DNA of 15,408 nt. It comes from an uncultured Spirochaetales bacterium. Lineage in GTDB: Bacteria; Spirochaetota; Spirochaetia; Treponematales; Treponemataceae. Under the pieces are notes generated by a model. That model did not search any database, was not told where the DNA came from, and saw nothing but the letters and a program-made list of their open reading frames with translations. The DNA lies in NCBI GenBank assembly GCA_946061495.1, contig CAMGSV010000037.1, positions 1-15,408 on the forward strand, read 5' to 3'. Below, piece after piece: positions 11,709-15,408 of this stretch (positions are counted from its first letter, which is position 1; every line of letters begins with the position of its first letter). The translations under genes and the position numbers were made by a program.

Positions 11709-12731
11709 ATGAACAACCCTTGGTTGGAGCAGCAGCAGCAGATGATGAAGCTGTGGAGCGACGCTATGAACGGCGGCTTTCCTGGAATGGAAGCATATCA
11801 GAACATGTACAAGAACATGATGCCGAATGTAGCTGATTTTTGGTCAAAGATGGGTCAGATGATGCCCATCAAGAACCTGTTTGGCGGCATGCCCAACATG
11901 GAGTCTTGGACTCAGATGTGGTCTGGCAAGATTCCTGGAATGGATGCCTACACCAAGCTCTTTGACCTGTGGAAGGGAATGGAGGATCCCATCGCTTTCC
12001 TCCAGAACTATCAGGAAAAGTACACTGACTTTATGCAGGAAGTGTTCAAGAATTTCCTGCCCGCTGGCAGCATGGCTCTCTTCGAGAAGCCCCAGGATCT
12101 GGCAAACACCTGTATCGACTTCTACAAGAGTTTCCTGAGCCCCTGGATGCAGATTGACGCTTCCATCATGGAGCGCATTGCTGGTGGTGACCGCCGTGCC
12201 TATATCGACTTCTTCAAGGACTTCAACACCAAGTACGAGGAGAGCGTGGAGAAAATGTTCTCCATGATGGGAATGGGTGCAAACCGCGAGGCCAACGAGG
12301 ACCAGATGAAGGTTGTAAATGCCTACATCAAGATGCTGTTCACCGCTGGCGAGCTGTCTGTCCTCATCTCTGACTCCATCCGGGACAGCTCCAAGGTTCT
12401 GGTGGATCGTTACCAGAAGAACATCAAGGAAGGAAAGGTTGTAACCACCTTCCGCGAGTTCTATGACCTGTGGTACAACGTGACAGAGGAAGTTCTCCTG
12501 GGTCTGCTGAACACTGACGAGTTCTCCAAGGTCTTTGGTGACTTCTCCGACAAGTACGCCCAGTACATGATTGCTCTGAACAAGGTTCAGGAGCGCATGC
12601 TGGCTTCACTGCCCATCCCCACCAAGACAGACATGAACAGCCTGTACAAGACTGTTTATGACCTGCGGAAGGCTGTCCGTGACCTGACCCGTGAGGTTGA
12701 GTCCCTGAAGGGAAAGAAAGGAGATAAGTAA
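11709..12731 (+). CDS. phaE: class III polyhydroxyalkanoate synthase subunit PhaE
   Basis: A 340-residue soluble, helical protein, the PhaE partner that activates PhaC in class III PHA synthases at the granule surface. Met- and aromatic-rich N-terminal segments (residues 22-91) repeat a G-x-x-P-x-M-[ED]-[AS]-[YW] pattern three times. The C-terminus holds the family motif L-P-I-P-T-K-T-D-M-N-S-L-Y-K (301-314) and then a short coiled coil (Y-D-L-R-K-A-V-R-D-L-T-R-E-V) ending in Lys. The ATG has AAGGAGGT at 11696-11703, 5 nt upstream. The stop is 2 nt before phaC, so the pair is one operon. Codons favour C- or G-ending optimal forms strongly, suggesting high expression. Its identity rests on this C-terminus plus linkage to phaC. 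Confidence 0.88.
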   Translation: MNNPWLEQQQQMMKLWSDAMNGGFPGMEAYQNMYKNMMPNVADFWSKMGQMMPIKNLFGGMPNMESWTQMWSGKIPGMDAYTKLFDLWKGMEDPIAFLQNYQEKYTDFMQEVFKNFLPAGSMALFEKPQDLANTCIDFYKSFLSPWMQIDASIMERIAGGDRRAYIDFFKDFNTKYEESVEKMFSMMGMGANREANEDQMKVVNAYIKMLFTAGELSVLISDSIRDSSKVLVDRYQKNIKEGKVVTTFREFYDLWYNVTEEVLLGLLNTDEFSKVFGDFSDKYAQYMIALNKVQERMLASLPIPTKTDMNSLYKTVYDLRKAVRDLTREVESLKGKKGDK

Positions 12732-12733
12732 GA

Positions 12734-13885
12734 ATGAGTGAGAATATTTTCGAGAAGAATCTCCAGCAGTTCGCTGAGTTCCAGACAAACATGACCAACA
12801 GCGTCATGAAGATTTTCGAGCAGTTTGACCTCCAGAAGTCCATCACTGAGATGACTACTTACCAGGACAAGCTCACCAAGGGCATCAAGATTCTGATGGA
12901 CATGAAGCCCGAGGATGCCGCTTCCGACCTGCTGGAGAAGGAAGAGGTACTGCGTATCGGCAAGATGCGCCTGTTCCACTACAAGCCCATCGTAACTGGC
13001 AAGAAGGTGGTAAAGACTCCTCTGCTGATTACCTATGCACTGGTAAACCGCCAGTACATGATGGACATCCAGCCCGACCGCAGCGTCATCAAGAGCTTCC
13101 TGGAGGGTGGCTTGGACGTGTACGTCATCGACTGGGGTTATCCCACCGGTGAGGATATGTATATGTCCATGGACGACTACATCAACTGGTACATGGACGA
13201 CTGTGTGAACTTCATCCGCAAGGAGAAGAAGGTAGACAAGGTGAACCTGCTGGGTGTATGCCAGGGCGGTACCTTCTCCACCATCTATTCCGCACTGAAC
13301 CCCGACAAGATCAAGAATCTTGTTACTATGGTTGTACCCATCGACTTCTCCGGAAACGATGCACTGCTGTTCCGCTGGAGCAAGTTCATGAACATCGACT
13401 CACTGGTAGACGCTTACGGCGTTGTTCCCGGTGACATCATGAACTTTGCCTACCTGATTCTCAAGCCCCTTGAGCTCACCATGAACAAGTATATCAGCAT
13501 GGTGGACAAGATGGACGATCCTGAGTTCATGAAGAACTTCATGCGCATGGAGAAGTGGGTGTTCGACAGCCCCGACCAGGCCGGAGAGACCCTGCGCCAG
13601 TTCATCAAGGATATGTACCAGGGCAACAAGCTCATCAAGAACGAGCTGGTTCTGGGCGGTAAGCAGGTGAACCTGAAGAACATCACCATGCCCCTGCTGT
13701 GTGCCTGTGCCGAGTACGACCACTTGGTGCCCCTTTCTGCCAGCCGCCCCCTGCTGGACGCTGTTGGAAGCACCGACACCCAGTTCATCTCCTTCAAGAC
13801 TGGACACATCGGTATGTACGTGTCTTCCCAGTCTCAGAAGACTATCGCTCCCCAGATTGTGGAGTGGCTCTCCTCCCGCTCCTAA
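12734..13885 (+). CDS. phaC: class III polyhydroxyalkanoate synthase subunit PhaC
   Basis: A 383-residue alpha/beta-hydrolase-fold enzyme that polymerises (R)-3-hydroxyacyl-CoA into PHA. The lipase-like box is G-V-C-Q-G-G with Cys176 as nucleophile, replacing Ser. The triad is completed by Asp329 (A-E-Y-D-H-L-V-P) and His358 (K-T-G-H-I-G-M). Y-V-I-D-W-G-Y-P (130-137) and the W-V-F-D-S-P region are further PHA synthase signatures. The short length, without the large N-terminal domain of class I and II enzymes, and adjacency to phaE define class III. The ATG has AAAGGAG at 12717-12723 within the end of phaE, consistent with coupling. No phaA, phaB or phaJ monomer-supply gene is in the window. 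A terminator follows. Confidence 0.95.
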   Translation: MSENIFEKNLQQFAEFQTNMTNSVMKIFEQFDLQKSITEMTTYQDKLTKGIKILMDMKPEDAASDLLEKEEVLRIGKMRLFHYKPIVTGKKVVKTPLLITYALVNRQYMMDIQPDRSVIKSFLEGGLDVYVIDWGYPTGEDMYMSMDDYINWYMDDCVNFIRKEKKVDKVNLLGVCQGGTFSTIYSALNPDKIKNLVTMVVPIDFSGNDALLFRWSKFMNIDSLVDAYGVVPGDIMNFAYLILKPLELTMNKYISMVDKMDDPEFMKNFMRMEKWVFDSPDQAGETLRQFIKDMYQGNKLIKNELVLGGKQVNLKNITMPLLCACAEYDHLVPLSASRPLLDAVGSTDTQFISFKTGHIGMYVSSQSQKTIAPQIVEWLSSRS

Positions 13886-13938
13886 TCTGCGGAGGGCGTG
13901 AGCAGGTTGCCTGGCAACAGACGGCCTGACTGAATGCA

Positions 13939-13981
13939 TATCCCGGTGGCGACCTGATGGTTGCTTCCGGGATATTTTTTT
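13939..13981 (+). terminator. rho-independent terminator of phaEC
   Basis: TATCCCGG (13939-13946) pairs with CCGGGATA (13967-13974) and is followed by seven T (13975-13981). Confidence 0.85.
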
Positions 13982-13985
13982 GCAC

Positions 13986-14008
13986 AAAAAAAGCCGGTCC
14001 AAGGACCG
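13986..14008 (-). terminator. rho-independent terminator of the alpha/beta hydrolase gene
   Basis: On the minus strand CGGTCC (14008-14003) and GGACCG (14000-13995) form a compact hairpin, followed by GC and seven T (13992-13986). It faces the phaEC terminator, isolating the convergent operons. Confidence 0.75.
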
Positions 14009-14024
14009 ACTCTCCAACGAAAAG

Positions 14025-15050
14025 CTAGAACAAGAAAGAAGTGAGGGCAAACACGAATTGGCCCTCCGCCTCAAGATGGCAACCGTGGCCGCCGGGAAGC
14101 AGCACCTCCTGGTAGTTGCCCCCCCGCTTGCGATACTCGTTCAGGAAATGGCGGGTCTGGGCAATCATGGGCTGGGCGGGATATTTTCCAGGGCCAGGCC
14201 AGCCGGGCACCAGCCCCTTGCTGCCCAGATGACCGAATTCGATAATGGAATGGTCGCTGACAATATCATCCTCAATGCCACGAATCCAAAGGACATCGGG
14301 TTTGCGGAGCAAGTCCAGCAGGGCAGACTGGTTTGACCACTTGGGGGACATGGCGTTCAGCACGCCTTCCTCACCAGGCAACACGTGGGGCCAGCTCATG
14401 GTGTAGTAGTAGTCGCCGGGATACATGCCGTCACCCGTCTTGATGCTGGCAACTCCTTCCACCAGCAGCTCCTCCAGTTCAGGATTCAACTGGAAATGAG
14501 GGGAAAAATAAAACTTGCGGAGAATCCTCCTGAGGACGCTTTTCCCCTGAACCGCAGTGGACAGTAGCATGGCCTTGTTGGCACATCCCGCTCCTGTTCC
14601 CAGTCCCAGAGGATAAATTGGCTCCCCAGTCTCTTCCTTTGTGCCACCAAAACCGTAGGGGGGACAGGGAGCAAGCAGAATCAGTTTTTCGATGCGGTCG
14701 CTGTGGTCGATGGTGTAGCGCATGGCCACGCCACCACCGAGGGACCAGCCCAAGATGGAAAAACTCTCCCACCCCAAGGCATCGGTGAATTCCACCAGGT
14801 CGTCACTCCAATCGCGGAACCCTCGGGTGGCATCGATGGGACGAGCCTGAGAGTTGCCAAAACAACGCAGATCAGGAATCACGGTGTCGAAATACTGTGA
14901 CAGAGCCGGTAGCAGGGGCAGGAAAAACACCGAAGAAGAAAGGTTGCCGTGAACCAGCAACAGCTTCTTTTCATTTCCTTGACCCGCCCGGTAATAGGCA
15001 GTCTTCAGGCGGCCGGTAGTTATATATTGTTGTGTGTATTCCTCAAACAA
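14025..15050 (-). CDS. alpha/beta-fold hydrolase, possible PHA or oligomer hydrolase
   Basis: A 341-residue alpha/beta hydrolase. L-V-H-G-N (32-36) forms the oxyanion hole, G-W-S-L-G-G (101-106) presents the nucleophile Ser103, Asp261 or Asp262 (G-I-E-D-D) is the acid and His322 or His325 (P-G-G-H-G-C-H) the base. A lid of about 100 residues lies between strands 6 and 7. No signal peptide, so cytosolic. Translation starts at TTG 15050, supported by AAAGGAGAG (15064-15056) 5 nt upstream. It converges on phaEC, and a paralogue lies just upstream on the same strand. The setting suggests an intracellular PHA depolymerase or 3-hydroxyalkanoate ester hydrolase, but the fold is common and many ester substrates are possible. 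Confidence 0.8.
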   Translation of the reverse strand: MFEEYTQQYITTGRLKTAYYRAGQGNEKKLLLVHGNLSSSVFFLPLLPALSQYFDTVIPDLRCFGNSQARPIDATRGFRDWSDDLVEFTDALGWESFSILGWSLGGGVAMRYTIDHSDRIEKLILLAPCPPYGFGGTKEETGEPIYPLGLGTGAGCANKAMLLSTAVQGKSVLRRILRKFYFSPHFQLNPELEELLVEGVASIKTGDGMYPGDYYYTMSWPHVLPGEEGVLNAMSPKWSNQSALLDLLRKPDVLWIRGIEDDIVSDHSIIEFGHLGSKGLVPGWPGPGKYPAQPMIAQTRHFLNEYRKRGGNYQEVLLPGGHGCHLEAEGQFVFALTSFLF

Positions 15051-15071
15051 AAACGCTCTCCTTTATACATA

Positions 15072-15135
15072 GGATTCCACTCAATTAAATATATAGACGA
15101 AGGAAATGCTCGTCTAGCTCAAAGTGGAGGAATCC
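15072..15135. repeat. nested inverted repeats between the tandem hydrolases
   Basis: Outer arms GGATTCC (15072-15078) and GGAATCC (15129-15135) enclose inner arms TAGACGA (15094-15100) and TCGTCTA (15110-15116), all perfect 7-bp complements. Flanking AC and GT extend the outer helix with a three-base bulge. No T tract follows, so this is not a normal terminator. It lies in the spacer before the ribosome binding site of the first hydrolase, where a structured RNA could separate or modulate the two genes. Confidence 0.35.
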
Positions 15136-15157
15136 CACCACCCGTCACGTAGTAAAA

Positions 15158-15408
15158 CTACGAATCCAAGAAGGACTTGAGGGTGTAGACAAAGTGTTCC
15201 TGTCCCTCAAGGTGGCAGGCATGACCACCGGGCATAATTGACTCATGATAGTGGCCGCCATGCTCCTCGTAGAGATTCAAAAAATGGCGGGTCTGGGTAA
15301 TCATGGGCTGGGGTGGAAATACCTTCATACCAGGCCAGCCGGGCACCATTCCCATGGACCCTAGGTAGCCAAAATCCAGAATGGAATAGTCACTAACAAT
15401 CACGTCGT
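15158..15408 (-). CDS. alpha/beta-fold hydrolase paralogue, C-terminal part only
   Basis: The last 82 or so residues of a second hydrolase; the frame is open to the window edge and the N-terminus lies beyond it. It aligns throughout with the end of the neighbouring hydrolase: D-x-I-V-S-D-[YH]-S-I-[LI], G-[YH]-L-G-S-x-G-[ML]-V-P-G-W-P-G, Q-P-M-I-x-Q-T-R-H-F-L-N, and P-G-G-H-[AG]-C-H-L-E with the catalytic His. The two are clearly a tandem duplication, now diverged by roughly half their residues. Nucleophile and oxyanion motifs are out of view. The stop TAG (15160-15158) lies in a small palindrome CGTAGT / ACTACG. Function presumably parallels that of its neighbour. Confidence 0.75.
   Translation of the reverse strand, partial: DVIVSDYSILDFGYLGSMGMVPGWPGMKVFPPQPMITQTRHFLNLYEEHGGHYHESIMPGGHACHLEGQEHFVYTLKSFLDS

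Overview
The window reads as a chromosomal stretch of a moderately GC-rich anaerobic bacterium. A host-associated spirochaete (Treponema-like) is my best guess. It rests on a lipoprotein start with a GCKTEVD-type lipobox, a DAACS symporter N-terminus and rhomboid that look treponemal, and an oxygen-sensitive [FeFe] hydrogenase. No rRNA or marker gene confirms it, and an anaerobic Firmicute is not excluded. I see no tRNA, rRNA, CRISPR array or insertion sequence.

Left third (1-5330): accessory and decaying. A broken lipoprotein start (1-180) abuts a wrecked BrnT/BrnA toxin-antitoxin pair on the minus strand. A NYN-domain nuclease with OST-HTH-like domains follows, then YefM with a frameshifted YoeB, a NrdI-type flavodoxin, and a 58-residue ORF overlapping an XRE regulator. 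Next come a Cof-type HAD phosphatase and a small protein that looks like a phage Barnase/EndoU/RelE-type nuclease domain. The last two each sit behind an identical 50-bp direct repeat that carries an extended -10 promoter ending almost on the ATG.

Middle (5335-11490): mostly housekeeping. A monomeric [FeFe] hydrogenase, a YhhQ-family queuosine-precursor transporter with a structured leader whose loop can pair with its own Shine-Dalgarno, an intact antitoxin with a frameshifted YafQ toxin, a rhomboid protease coupled to exonuclease III, and a divergent DAACS symporter.

Right third (11490-15408): a polyhydroxyalkanoate module. Class III synthase subunits PhaE and PhaC form a two-gene operon with strong ribosome binding sites, a repeat-rich upstream region and terminators on both sides. 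It converges on two tandem paralogous alpha/beta hydrolases, the second cut by the window edge, which could act on the polymer or its oligomers.

Two themes stand out. (1) RNA-cleaving toxins (BrnT, YoeB, YafQ, and the nuclease-like protein) are each broken by small lesions, while long neighbouring genes are open and two of three antitoxins are intact. (2) Four genes (HAD, nuclease-like protein, exonuclease III, DAACS symporter) have a -10 box 6-7 nt before the ATG and no Shine-Dalgarno, suggesting leaderless mRNAs, whereas most other genes here have a strong AAGGAG-type site.
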